From: JBFWRK01 sp050248955
Lineage (GTDB): Bacteria > Actinomycetota > Acidimicrobiia > Acidimicrobiales > Ilumatobacteraceae
Assembly: GCA_050248955.1 (NCBI GenBank)
Contig: JBFWRK010000001.1
Span: 692,654 to 756,653 of the forward strand
Length of the DNA: 64,000 nucleotides
Direction: 5' to 3'
The notes below the pieces were generated by a model. That model worked only from the letters and a program-made list of their open reading frames with translations. It was not told where the DNA came from and did not search any database. How positions within the stretch are numbered: the stretch's first letter is position 1; every line of letters begins with the position of its first letter. Below, piece by piece: positions 51,796 through 60,959 of this stretch. The position numbers and the translations under genes are program-made.

Positions 51796-52079
51796 GCCGG
51801 CCGCCGACGTGAACGGCCCGCAGAAGGCTGCTGTGTCTGGTTGGTCCTGGTTCTCTCCGGTGCGCTGACCGTGGGTGCGAACGGTCCGTTGCTGTTGCCC
51901 GATGTCCACTTCATCGAGCAGATTGTGCACTTCAACCGGGAGAAGGTGCCCAGCGTCGGCCTCACGCCGAGGGCTCGACGCCGAGCCCGGGTGACCGCCG
52001 CACGCGCCGTAGGGTCAGGAGCAACCTCCACCGGGTCGGGTAGCCCCGAGAGGTGGGGAGCACGATGTGAGGTGGCGAG

Positions 52080-53192
52080 ATGAAAGTCCGAGCCCTGGTG
52101 GTCGCCGAGAAGAACGCACCGTTCGAGGAGAGGGATATCGACCTGGCCGAGCCCGGCCGGGGTGAGGCGCTGGTGCGGATCGTTGCCTCGGGGGTCTGCC
52201 ACACCGACGCCATCACCCGCGCCGGAGACATGCCGATGCCGTTCCCGTCCGTACTCGGCCACGAGGGATCGGGCATCGTCGAGGTCATCGGCGAAGGCGT
52301 CACTCAGGTTGCGGTCGGCGACCGGGTGATCATCGGGTGGCCGTCATGTGGCGAGTGTCGGAACTGCCTCGCCGGTCAACCGCGGTACTGCCTGCGCACC
52401 GGCGAAGCGTTGGTCTCGGGCCGTCGCTTCAAGGGTGAGCTGCGCGGCACCACGGGCTACTCGCTCGACGGCGAGGAGCTGAACGGGCACTTCTTCGGAC
52501 AGTCCTCCTTCGCCACCCATTCGATCACGTCCGCCGACGCTCTGGTGAAGGTGCCAGGCGACGCCCCGCTCGAGCTGCTCGGCCCGCTGGCGTGCGGGCT
52601 GGCGACCGGGGCCGGCGCCGTGCTGAACGAGGCCCGACCTCGGCTCGGTGACTCGATTCTCGTGGCCGGCGTGGGTGCGGTCGGCCTTGCCGCGATCATG
52701 GCCGCCCGTAACACCGGAGTCACCACGATCATCGCGGTCGACGTGCACGACAACCGTCTCGAGCTGGCCGCTGAGTTCGGTGCCACCCACACCATCAACT
52801 CGACCTCGGCCGACGTCGTCAGCGAGGTCACGCGCATCACCGGATCCACGGTCGACTTCGCGTTCGACTGCACCGGGGTGATCGCGGTCATCGAGACCAT
52901 CGCCGAGACGATCGGCATGCTCGGCACCCTTGTCCTCATCGGCGGCGCACCCGCGGGCGCGTCGTTCTCGCTCGATCATCTCTCCACCTTGTGGGGAAAG
53001 CGGGTGATCGGCGTGCTCGGTGGTGGCGGCCGCTCCGGACAGCTCATCCCCGGGCTCGTCGAGCTCTACGAGCAGGGGCGGTTCCCCTTCGACCGGCTCG
53101 TGAAGTACTACGAGATGGGCGAGGTCGAACAGGCCCTCGCCGACTCCAAGTCCGGCGAGGTCATCAAGCCCATCCTGCGCATGCCCACCTGA
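52080..53192 (+). CDS. zinc-dependent alcohol dehydrogenase (aryl-alcohol type)
   Basis: This 370-residue medium-chain dehydrogenase has catalytic zinc ligands Cys in ASGVCHTDA, His in LGHEGSGIV and Cys in PLACGLATG; the structural zinc cysteines are in CGECRNCLAGQPRYC. The NAD site is VAGVGAVGLAAIMAAR, followed by VDVHDNR, the acidic end favouring NAD. It is of the benzyl/aryl-alcohol and NDMA-dependent-like group. Substrate not determined. Confidence 0.88.
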   Translation: MKVRALVVAEKNAPFEERDIDLAEPGRGEALVRIVASGVCHTDAITRAGDMPMPFPSVLGHEGSGIVEVIGEGVTQVAVGDRVIIGWPSCGECRNCLAGQPRYCLRTGEALVSGRRFKGELRGTTGYSLDGEELNGHFFGQSSFATHSITSADALVKVPGDAPLELLGPLACGLATGAGAVLNEARPRLGDSILVAGVGAVGLAAIMAARNTGVTTIIAVDVHDNRLELAAEFGATHTINSTSADVVSEVTRITGSTVDFAFDCTGVIAVIETIAETIGMLGTLVLIGGAPAGASFSLDHLSTLWGKRVIGVLGGGGRSGQLIPGLVELYEQGRFPFDRLVKYYEMGEVEQALADSKSGEVIKPILRMPT

Positions 53193-53275
53193 GGGCGAGC
53201 TCGTCCGCCCCCGTGCCACCTCGACCTGTCCGTTCGGTGCTCGCTGAGGAAGGCCGGCCTGTCGAAGCCGAACGA

Positions 53276-53671
53276 TCAGTCGGCAAAGACATCTCGGCTG
53301 AGCTGCATGAAGAACGTGTGGTCGTGACCGACGTTGGGGTCGGCACTGTTGTACTTCGCCTGGGGTGATCCGTCGGGGACGTGTTCCTCTGCGTAGATCG
53401 CCCCGACCGGACACACATCTGGTTGGTAGCACGCGGTGCACGATGTGCACTCATCGAGGTTGACGTACAGGATGGTGTCGCCGAAGATGCCGATCGCGTC
53501 GGCGTTCGGGGTGTGCGAGTTCTCGATGATCCCGCTTCCGGCCTCGTCTTCGGAGATGAGCTTGTTCGTGGCGGGGTCGAACTCGTAGATGCACTGCACA
53601 GGGCAGACGTCCACGCACGCTCGATCCTTCACTGCGATGCACGCTTCGGTGATGACGGCGAGACCGGCCAT
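53276..53671 (-). CDS. two-cluster ferredoxin
   Basis: This 131-residue protein starts at the ATG MAGLAVITEACIAVKDRACVDVCPVQCIYEF. The first Cys set (C-x7-C-x3-CP-x2-C) and the second (CTSCTACYQPDVCPVGAI) are typical of bacterial ferredoxins with [3Fe-4S]/[4Fe-4S] or two [4Fe-4S] clusters, with an insertion between (residues 35-75). It transfers electrons for redox enzymes; the partner is unknown. Confidence 0.88.
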   Translation of the reverse strand: MAGLAVITEACIAVKDRACVDVCPVQCIYEFDPATNKLISEDEAGSGIIENSHTPNADAIGIFGDTILYVNLDECTSCTACYQPDVCPVGAIYAEEHVPDGSPQAKYNSADPNVGHDHTFFMQLSRDVFAD

Positions 53672-53777
53672 GGTGTGCTCCTCTGCTCCCGCGCCTCGGA
53701 CCGTACCTGAATTCCTGCTCGCATGGGCCGCTGCCGATCCGCAAGCGGCGCCGACCAGTGTGGTTACGCTGTGCGAC

Positions 53778-54248
53778 GTGCCGGCATGGAGTGTGCTCGA
53801 GCAGGCGGAACCGGACTTCGCCGTGCGGGTGCGACGGCTGTTCGACGCGGGTCGCCACAAGACGATCGCGACGGTGCGGGCCGACGGTTCGCCACGCATC
53901 TCTGGCATCGAGTGCGAGTTCGTGGACGGCGATCTTCGATTCGGGTCGATGACCGGCGCTCGCAAGGGGGCGGACCTCGAGCGAGACCCGCGCTTCGCGC
54001 TGCACGGCCCGACCTTCCACCCCGAGGAAGGGAAGGAGCGTGAGTGGCCCGGCGAGGCGAAGGTCGCCGGGCGAGCCATCCCCGCTGGCCCGGTGATCGC
54101 CGAGGAGGCGAGCGAGCAGCCCGACGGGAAGATGTTCGTCGCCGACATCACCGAGGTCGTCATCACCCGACTCAACGCCGAGGCCACCAGACTCGTCGTC
54201 GAGTCATGGACGCCCGAGCGAGGACTACGACAGGTCGAACGCGACTAG
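53778..54248 (+). CDS. pyridoxamine 5'-phosphate oxidase-fold protein
   Basis: This protein has 156 residues from the GTG 7 bases after TACGCT (likely leaderless); longer upstream frames overlap the ferredoxin. RHKTIATVRADGSPRISGIECEFVDGDLRFGSMTGARKGADLERDPRFALHG is the split-barrel flavin/F420 binding pattern. Members reduce or oxidise small molecules using FMN or F420, or bind heme. Function not assigned. Confidence 0.75.
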   Translation: MPAWSVLEQAEPDFAVRVRRLFDAGRHKTIATVRADGSPRISGIECEFVDGDLRFGSMTGARKGADLERDPRFALHGPTFHPEEGKEREWPGEAKVAGRAIPAGPVIAEEASEQPDGKMFVADITEVVITRLNAEATRLVVESWTPERGLRQVERD

Positions 54249-54285
54249 CGGGCAGATCCAACTCCGCTGGATTTACACTCCCGCC

Positions 54286-56589
54286 GTGGACGGGGACGCG
54301 ACGTTTGGAACGACGCTCCGGCGCTATCGCCAGAAGGCCGGGCTGAGCCAGGAGGAGCTCGGGGCCCGGGCGTTCGTCAGCACCCGGGCGATCAGCGACC
54401 TCGAACGCGGGATCAACGCCCGACCTCGGCTCCACACCGCGGTCGCGTTGGCCGAGGGCCTCGGCCTCGGTGGTGAGGAGCGGGTCGCGTTCGAGCGGCA
54501 CGCACGTCCGGACGTCGCGCCCGGCGACGTCCCCGCGCCCGTCGCACCACGAGCGCGCCCTCCCCTCACGCTCGATTCGTTCGTGGACGACGGCTCGAGC
54601 CTCGATGAGCTCCTGGCGCTGGCGCGCGATCGCCGCAACCGGCTGGTCACGCTCATCGGGCCGGGAGGCGTCGGCAAGACCCGCCTGGCGCTGGAGATGG
54701 CGCAGCGCCTCGAAGATCCAGTCGCCTTCGTCGCGCTGGGGTCGCTCAGCGATCCCACGCTGCTCGCTGCCACCATCGGCGATGCGCTGGGTGTGGAGCA
54801 CGGACCCACGCGGACCCATCTGCAGTCACTCGTCGAGCACGTCGCGCCGCACTCGCTCACGCTCGTGCTCGACAACATGGAGCAGATCGCGGACGCCGCC
54901 GGCGAGGTCGCAACCTTGCTGCGATCCTGTCCCGGACTGAGCATCGTCGCGACCAGCCGGGTCCCGCTCCGGATCGCCGGTGAGGTGCGGTTCGTGGTCC
55001 GAGCCCTCGATGCCAGCGGGGAAGACCCAGCCAACCGGCCGGGCGTGCGCCTCTTCATGGAGCGCGCTGGAGCGACCGGGTTCCGCGCCGCGCAGGGTGC
55101 CGACGACCTTGCCGCGGTCGCCGAGCTGTGTACGCGGCTGGACGGTCTTCCGCTGGCGATCGAACTGGCGGCGGCTCGATCCCGGATCGTGGCCCCGAGC
55201 GAGATGCTCCGGCACCTCGACCGAATCTTGGACTTGCTCAGCATCGGTCGCAGCGATGCCCCCACGCAACACCGGAGCATGCGCGCCGCCCTGGAGTGGA
55301 GCTTTCGGCTCCTGCCGCCGGCGGCGCAGGAGGCATTCGCCGCGCTCGGTGTGTGCGCAGCCAGCGCGTCGACCGAGGCGGCGATGGCTGTGTGGGGATT
55401 GCCGCCCACTTCGGCGGCGACGTTCTTCGACCTCGTGCAGATCCTGGCTGAAGCGCACCTGATCGGCGTCGAGCCGGCAGGCTCCGGCCGTCGCATCCGG
55501 ATCGAGATGTTCGAGACCACGCGTCAGTTCGCCCGCCACAAGTTGGACGAATCCGACGGTGCCGAGCTCGCCCGCGAGCGGCTCACCGAGTGGGCCGTCG
55601 ATCTCGTGGAGCGGGCCGAGCCGGCATTGTTCGGACCGGACCAGGGCGAGTGGCTCGACCTGCTCGACCGGGAGCTGCCGAACCTGCGAGCTGTCCGGCG
55701 GCGGCTGGCCGCGCAGGGCACCGACGACGCCATCGATACGGGTCTGCGCCTCGTCGGCGGCCTGCAGCGGTTCTGGGACATCCGATCCCGATGGAGCGAG
55801 GGCGTGGCGTGGCTGAGCGACGCGTTGGCGCGGCCGGGCGGTACTGCTGCCAGCCGCGGTAAGGCGCAGAAAGCCTTGGGCGTGATGCATCGCTGCCTCG
55901 GAAACCTCGACGCCGCCGAGGTGGAGCTCGAGCGGGCCGTCGCCCTGTACGAGTCGGCCGGCGACGAGCCCGGCATGGCGTCGTGTCTCAACAACCGGGG
56001 TGTGATCGCTCTCGACCGGGCGGAGTTCGAGCGCGCGGGTGCGCTGCTCCGCAGAGCGCTCGACATGTGCGAGCAGCATGGCGACGAACGGCTCGTGGCG
56101 ATCGTGCTCAACAACCTGAGCCTGGCGACGGTCGAGATCGGTGAGCTACGGGAGGCGCTCCGGTTGTGTCGCCGCAGCCGCCGTTTGCTCGTCGAGCATG
56201 GCAACGTCTTCACGTTGAGCTGGGTCGACGACAACCTGGCTTCGGTGCTCACGATGGCCGGCCATCCGCGCTGGGCCGTGCCGATTCACGACCAGGCGAT
56301 TCGGCGACGGCTGCATCTGGGCGATGAGAACGGGCTCGTGTGGTCCCTGGAGGCGCTCGCTGCGGCGTGGACCGCGACTGGCGAGACCGAGTTGGCCGGC
56401 CGAGCGCTCGGGTTCGTCGCCGCACACCGCCGGCGGCTGGGCACTGTTCCGGTGCCGTATCTCACCGCGCTGACGGCGCGGCGCTCGGACGCGGTCGTCG
56501 CCCGGGTGGGCGCCGTCCGGTTCGCCGAGTTGTGGAACGAGGGAGCCGCCCTGGATCCAGGGCTGGTGAGAGGCTGGTTCACCGGCTGA
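54286..56589 (+). CDS. XRE-type HTH regulator with NB-ARC-like ATPase and TPR domains
   Basis: This 767-residue protein has a GTG 6 bases after TACACT (likely leaderless). Residues 8-65 are an XRE HTH (LRRYRQKAGLSQEELGARAFVSTRAISDLERG). The ATPase domain has P-loop GPGGVGKTR, Walker B LTLVLDNMEQ, and LPLAIELAAARS as the GLPLA motif. TPR repeats fill residues 510-740 (LGVMHRCLGNLDAAEVELERAVALYES, LNNRGVIALDRAEFERAGALLRRALDM). This STAND architecture is common in actinobacterial regulators. The target is unknown; the MBL gene downstream is a candidate. Confidence 0.85.
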   Translation: MDGDATFGTTLRRYRQKAGLSQEELGARAFVSTRAISDLERGINARPRLHTAVALAEGLGLGGEERVAFERHARPDVAPGDVPAPVAPRARPPLTLDSFVDDGSSLDELLALARDRRNRLVTLIGPGGVGKTRLALEMAQRLEDPVAFVALGSLSDPTLLAATIGDALGVEHGPTRTHLQSLVEHVAPHSLTLVLDNMEQIADAAGEVATLLRSCPGLSIVATSRVPLRIAGEVRFVVRALDASGEDPANRPGVRLFMERAGATGFRAAQGADDLAAVAELCTRLDGLPLAIELAAARSRIVAPSEMLRHLDRILDLLSIGRSDAPTQHRSMRAALEWSFRLLPPAAQEAFAALGVCAASASTEAAMAVWGLPPTSAATFFDLVQILAEAHLIGVEPAGSGRRIRIEMFETTRQFARHKLDESDGAELARERLTEWAVDLVERAEPALFGPDQGEWLDLLDRELPNLRAVRRRLAAQGTDDAIDTGLRLVGGLQRFWDIRSRWSEGVAWLSDALARPGGTAASRGKAQKALGVMHRCLGNLDAAEVELERAVALYESAGDEPGMASCLNNRGVIALDRAEFERAGALLRRALDMCEQHGDERLVAIVLNNLSLATVEIGELREALRLCRRSRRLLVEHGNVFTLSWVDDNLASVLTMAGHPRWAVPIHDQAIRRRLHLGDENGLVWSLEALAAAWTATGETELAGRALGFVAAHRRRLGTVPVPYLTALTARRSDAVVARVGAVRFAELWNEGAALDPGLVRGWFTG

Positions 56590-56724
56590 GCTGGCTCCGC
56601 CCACAGCGACGTGCACGTGGCGGAACTGTGGGCGACATGTGGGTCACCTTCATGGTCCGGCGCAGCGCGTTCGTCGAGAGTCGCCCCAACGGATGGTCGT
56701 CAGACCCCAAGGAAAGGACACCCG

Positions 56725-57636
56725 ATGTACACGTCACCCGCTCTCGACCTCGACATCGCCGGCTCGCCCGTCGGCGTCAAGACCCCGTACCGCGTCGCGC
56801 CCGACACCTTCGTGATCCCCGAGCTCGTGCCCGGCCCGCCCGGCACCTACGTCGCGCTCAACTCGATGGTCATCACCGGTGCCGAGCCGGTGATCGTCGA
56901 CACCGGCAACGAGCTGTCCCGGTCCGAGTGGATGGAGGCTGCCTTCTCGATCGTCGACCCGGCAGACGTCCGCTGGATCTTCCTGTCCCACGACGATCAC
57001 GACCACATCGGCAACCTGACGGCCGTCCTCGACGCCTGCCCGAAGGCCACCCTCATCACCAACTGGTTCACGGTCGAACGGACCGTCCGGGCGATGGAGC
57101 TGCCGCTCGACCGCATGCGGTGGGTCAACCCCGGCGAGTCCTTCGACGCCGGCGACCGGACGCTGGTCGCGGTGCGGCCGCCGATCTTCGACTCGCCCAC
57201 GACTCGCGGCCTCTACGACTCCAAGACCGGCGTGTACTGGGCGGTGGACAGCTTCGCCTCGCTCCTGCCCGGCCACGTGACCGACTCCGACGACGTCCCC
57301 TACGAGCTCTGGAGCGAGAGCTTCACGTTCTTCTCCCAGATGGTGAGCCCGTGGGTCACGATGACCGATCCGGCGAAGTTCGTCGCCACCGTCGACGCGA
57401 TCGCCCGGCTCGACGTCACCGCAGTGACCGGCGGCCACATGGCACCGTTGCAGGGCGACCGGCTCCAGGAGGCGATGACGTTCCTGCGGGCACTGCCGAC
57501 GGTCCCCATGGCCCCGCTGCCGGGTCAGGCCGACCTCGATGCCCTCCTGCTCGCCGGCACCCACGGGAGCGACACCAATCTCGACCACGCCGCCGAGACC
57601 AACGAGACGCCGGCTCTGGTAGGCGTCGGGATGTGA
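56725..57636 (+). CDS. MBL-fold metallohydrolase (flavodiiron-like)
   Basis: This 303-residue protein has an ATG after AAGGAAAGGA. The metal motif is FLSHDDHDHIGNL, with Asp in PVIVDTGNE, a His in TGGHMAPLQG and an acidic ligand in YWAVDSF. The N-terminal pattern APDTFVIPELV...TYVALNSMVITG resembles the oxygen-reductase (ODP) MBL domain of flavodiiron proteins, but no flavodoxin domain follows. The first metal ligand is HDDHDH rather than HxExDH, as in some non-redox MBL proteins. Confidence 0.82.
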   Translation: MYTSPALDLDIAGSPVGVKTPYRVAPDTFVIPELVPGPPGTYVALNSMVITGAEPVIVDTGNELSRSEWMEAAFSIVDPADVRWIFLSHDDHDHIGNLTAVLDACPKATLITNWFTVERTVRAMELPLDRMRWVNPGESFDAGDRTLVAVRPPIFDSPTTRGLYDSKTGVYWAVDSFASLLPGHVTDSDDVPYELWSESFTFFSQMVSPWVTMTDPAKFVATVDAIARLDVTAVTGGHMAPLQGDRLQEAMTFLRALPTVPMAPLPGQADLDALLLAGTHGSDTNLDHAAETNETPALVGVGM

Positions 57637-57707
57637 GGGGAGGACCATCGAGATCGGGCTCGGATCGCGCAGATCGCGGCCGTCGTGGCTGACGGCGGGG
57701 CGTTGCC

Positions 57708-58745
57708 TCACGAGGTGGTCCCGAACTCGAGCCGCAGCGGCAGCACCTCCGGTGGCAGCGCGCCGACGGTGGCGGCGCGCTGGCGGATGTGGTCGGTGTC
57801 GTCGGTGAAGTGGATCGGCACCTCCGGGTAGTGCGCGCGAACCTTCGCGAGGGCGTCCTCGTCGGGGTGGCGGAACTTCGAACCGTCGGTGCAGACCAGA
57901 ACCGCACCGGGGTCGATGAGGTCCAACAGATTGTCCGTCATGTTCTGACGGCTCCCGTGGTGGGACAGCTTGAACAAGTCGACGTGCAGCTTCGCCTCGC
58001 CGCGCTGCGCGAGCAGCTGGCCGATGGCGATCTCCAGGTCGGCGGCGAAGGCATCGCCCGTGAAGAGGAGCGACGTGCCGCGTGCCTCGAACAGGAACGC
58101 GATGCTCGACCCGTTCGCCACGCTGCCGTCCTCCCCGAACTCGCCCGGGCCGCGGGTGAGCGGGTCGTCGAGCGCGGACAGCAGATCCTCGGTCGGGTCG
58201 TCGACCACCCGCATCGGATCCGGCCATCGGTCGAGCAGCCGCTCGAGACGCTTGCGCGACGGCGACAGCAACGTGCAACGGGCGTCCCCGGGCAGCTCGA
58301 AGTGCACCGGCCCGGTCGACGGGACGTGGATCGCCCGCCCGTCCACCACCCTGTTCCGGCGGTCGGCAGGAATCAGCGCACTCAGCTCGTCGCCTTGCCG
58401 CACACCGCGTGTGACTCCGTTGACGAGCGCGTCGATCTCGTCGCGACCGTTGAACCAGATGTCGGCGGCGTGGAGGTGCTCGTCGCGAAGCGCACGGATG
58501 ACGCCGTCGATGTGATCGCGGTCGACGTGGGTGACGATCACGATGTCGAACTGCTGTGGCCCGCCGGTCGATGCAGCCAAGTGGGAGGCGAGTCCCACCT
58601 CGTACTTCGAGCCGAGTCCGCCATCGATCAGGATGCGATGCACACCTGAACCCGACTGGTACTCCACCACGAGGCAGTCGCCACATGCGGCAGGTAGCGC
58701 CGTGAGCCGGACCGGTGCATTGGCGCGGGCGGAGGCGGCGGTCAC
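57708..58745 (-). CDS. MBL-fold hydrolase, ComEC-like
   Basis: This protein has 345 residues from GTG 58745 (AGCAGGG upstream); a TTG at 58832 would overlap the metacaspase stop by 8 bases and add a low-complexity leader. LPAACGDCLVVEYQ opens the fold; IVTHVDRDHIDGVI is the metal motif, LLFTGDA and KLSHHGSRQNM supply further ligands, and VLVCTDGSKFRHPDEDAL ends it. These are features of the soluble competence-protein ComEC domain, a nuclease/phosphodiesterase-like group. It follows the metacaspase gene and is probably co-transcribed, making it a component of the protease module. Confidence 0.82.
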   Translation of the reverse strand: MTAASARANAPVRLTALPAACGDCLVVEYQSGSGVHRILIDGGLGSKYEVGLASHLAASTGGPQQFDIVIVTHVDRDHIDGVIRALRDEHLHAADIWFNGRDEIDALVNGVTRGVRQGDELSALIPADRRNRVVDGRAIHVPSTGPVHFELPGDARCTLLSPSRKRLERLLDRWPDPMRVVDDPTEDLLSALDDPLTRGPGEFGEDGSVANGSSIAFLFEARGTSLLFTGDAFAADLEIAIGQLLAQRGEAKLHVDLFKLSHHGSRQNMTDNLLDLIDPGAVLVCTDGSKFRHPDEDALAKVRAHYPEVPIHFTDDTDHIRQRAATVGALPPEVLPLRLEFGTTS

Positions 58746-58824
58746 GGTCGATGCCCTGCTGTCGCTGCTCGGACGGATGCTCGTCTGATGATGACCACGT
58801 TGGCGTTCCTCTCGGACGGGGCCG

Positions 58825-60939
58825 TCAGGCAACGGACGGCACCTCGACGACCAAGGCGACCGTCGTGGCGCACCAGTCGGCGCCGGCGGGTTCGAACTGT
58901 GCCGGGTCGACGGGGGAGACCGCGCGGCTGACGGTTCGGGCGGCGATGAGCTCGAGCATGTTGCGCGGTGGAGAACCGGTCGATCGCGACTGCTCGCCGA
59001 TCGCCGCCAGCTCGAAGGCGCCGGCCTCGAACGGGTTCTCGCTCACGACGATCTTCAGCCAGTCCTGCGTGCGCGCACCTGGGACCGGATCGACGCCGCT
59101 CGACAGCGAGAGCTTCATCGGTCCACCCAAGGCGTTCACGTTGACTTCCGTACCTGCCGCGATCTTCTGTGTCGGATAGAGAACGTCGCACTCCAGGCGG
59201 TCCGTCAGATCGAGCAGCGCGACGTAGAGGTCCCGCTGAGCGTCGTTCCGCAGATGCATGAACACGTTCGGCGCCTCACCGTCGGGCCCGTACGGGATCG
59301 TGTACTCGCCGGCGAGCGGGAGCGGTTCCCGACCTGATGGCAGCGCCATCTCGTCGGCGTGGGCGGGGTAGATCCGCAGCCGGACCGCATGGGTCAGGGC
59401 CGAGCGATGACTGCCGAGCTCGCGCAGCTGCTCCCACCGGGCCAGGTGCTCCAACTGCTGCACGACTGTTCTCGCGGCACGCGCGGGATCGGAGCACGCG
59501 ACCGTCGACGCAGCGGTGGGGATGGCAGCCGAGCCGTCGGCCCGCAGCACCCGCAGACACGGCCCGTCCCGCTCGTCGTCCTCGAAGCGCACGCGCAGGG
59601 CGAGTCGGCCGGGCGTCGAGCCGCTGACCGATTCGCGCACGTACGGTGACGGAGCACCCGACGGACCCGACGCGGCCAGCACCTGGCGAACCTGTTCATA
59701 GGCTCCGTCAGCAGCATCGGCGGCGCCGGCGTCGAACGTGACGGTTGCCATCGGAAGCGGTACCCACGAGATCACCGCGCGGTACGCAGTGTCGGCCGGC
59801 CCCCAATCCACCGGCTCCACCGCCGCCCGACCGGTGTCCACCGAGACGACACGGACCTGGCCGCACGGGGTGCCGTCGGCGCCGATGCATGCGAGCCGGA
59901 ACTCCTCCCCCTCGGCGGGAGCGCGCAGGCCGTGCACCGCCCCGGCATCGACCGACCAGCCTGACTCGGACTTGGTCATGAGGAACGACGCTGGCGCCGG
60001 TTCGACGGTGCCGTCCAGGAACCGACCGTCGCCGAGGCCCCCTGCATCGACGGGATGCACACCCGGCCGCTGACGTTCCACCGTGCGCTCCAGACGGGAC
60101 CGCACGGCAGCAACCACCGTGCGGTAGTCGGCCTCGCTGCCGACGGTCTCGAGCACCTCGATCATCGTTGCCGAGAACGCGCCCCGGTGCTCATCGCCGA
60201 TGACGAGCTCCTTCGCCAGTTCCGAGGACTGGCACGCGGTGAGGGCAACGTGCGCAGCCGGCGGTCTCGACTGGAAGTGCTGCAACGTCCCGTCGAGGAA
60301 GCCGTCGAGCGGGCGCGGGCCGTTCAGCTTCTCGATCGCCGCTTGCTCCGCCGGATCGGCGTCCCGCGGGATCGTCGGAACCCATTGGCGGGCGGTCACG
60401 AACGCGTCGCGAGTTCCGTCCCCCGAGTGGCAGCAGTCGAGCATCGCGACGACATGGGCCCCGCGTGACCCGACCTCGTCGAGGAGCAGGCCCAGTTCCT
60501 TGTCGGCGAGTGGCCAGACGAACGTGCCCCCCGTCTCGTGCCCGGCGTCGAACAACAGCAGGTTCTGCAGCTTGCCCGACGCATCGCCGTACGCGAACTC
60601 GGTCGGCGGCAGCTCCTGACTGCCGTGCCCCGAGTAGGCGAACAGCGCGACGTCGCCGGTGCCGGCTTGCGCGAGGTGCGACCGGAAGCCGGCGACCACA
60701 CCCTCCCTGGTTGCCTCACCGTCTGCCAGCGTGACGATGTGGGCAGCGTCGCCAAGGCGCCCCTGCAGGTAGCGCTCGAGGTGCCGCATGTCGTTGAGGC
60801 AGCCGTTCAGCGGCATGTTCACCGGCGAGCCGTAGGCATCGATGGCGACGAGCAGGCAGAACACGCGCTTCGGGTCCACGTCGTGAGTGTCGCGCAGATC
60901 GTGGGCGGTTCCCGCCGACGCGTCGGAGCCGACAACCAC
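58825..60939 (-). CDS. metacaspase-like (C14) protease
   Basis: This 704-residue protein has a caspase p20-like domain: LLVAIDAYGSPVNMPLNGCLNDMRHLERYL opens it, catalytic His105 lies in FAYSGHGSQ and Cys170 in AMLDCCHSG. Residues 190-300 complete the fold (AHVALTACQSSELAKE, GAFSATMIEVLE). The C-terminal 400 residues are beta-rich and unknown (e.g. LRLACIGADGTPCGQVRVVSVD, YTIPYGPDGEAPNVFMHLRNDAQRDLYVALLDL). No transmembrane helix is seen. Divergent from the CHAT protease with 20 bases between starts, and followed by an MBL hydrolase. Bacterial caspases act in defence and regulated death, but the target here is unknown. Confidence 0.88.
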   Translation of the reverse strand: MVVGSDASAGTAHDLRDTHDVDPKRVFCLLVAIDAYGSPVNMPLNGCLNDMRHLERYLQGRLGDAAHIVTLADGEATREGVVAGFRSHLAQAGTGDVALFAYSGHGSQELPPTEFAYGDASGKLQNLLLFDAGHETGGTFVWPLADKELGLLLDEVGSRGAHVVAMLDCCHSGDGTRDAFVTARQWVPTIPRDADPAEQAAIEKLNGPRPLDGFLDGTLQHFQSRPPAAHVALTACQSSELAKELVIGDEHRGAFSATMIEVLETVGSEADYRTVVAAVRSRLERTVERQRPGVHPVDAGGLGDGRFLDGTVEPAPASFLMTKSESGWSVDAGAVHGLRAPAEGEEFRLACIGADGTPCGQVRVVSVDTGRAAVEPVDWGPADTAYRAVISWVPLPMATVTFDAGAADAADGAYEQVRQVLAASGPSGAPSPYVRESVSGSTPGRLALRVRFEDDERDGPCLRVLRADGSAAIPTAASTVACSDPARAARTVVQQLEHLARWEQLRELGSHRSALTHAVRLRIYPAHADEMALPSGREPLPLAGEYTIPYGPDGEAPNVFMHLRNDAQRDLYVALLDLTDRLECDVLYPTQKIAAGTEVNVNALGGPMKLSLSSGVDPVPGARTQDWLKIVVSENPFEAGAFELAAIGEQSRSTGSPPRNMLELIAARTVSRAVSPVDPAQFEPAGADWCATTVALVVEVPSVA

Positions 60940-60945
60940 AACGGC

Positions 60946-60951
60946 TACAGT
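60946..60951 (+). promoter_or_regulatory. leaderless-type -10 element of the CHAT gene
   Basis: TACAGT lies 8 bases before ATG 60960 and inside the first bases upstream of the divergent metacaspase. The 20-base gap must hold both promoters, so the two genes are likely tightly co-regulated. Confidence 0.5.
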
Positions 60952-60959
60952 CCGCCGCC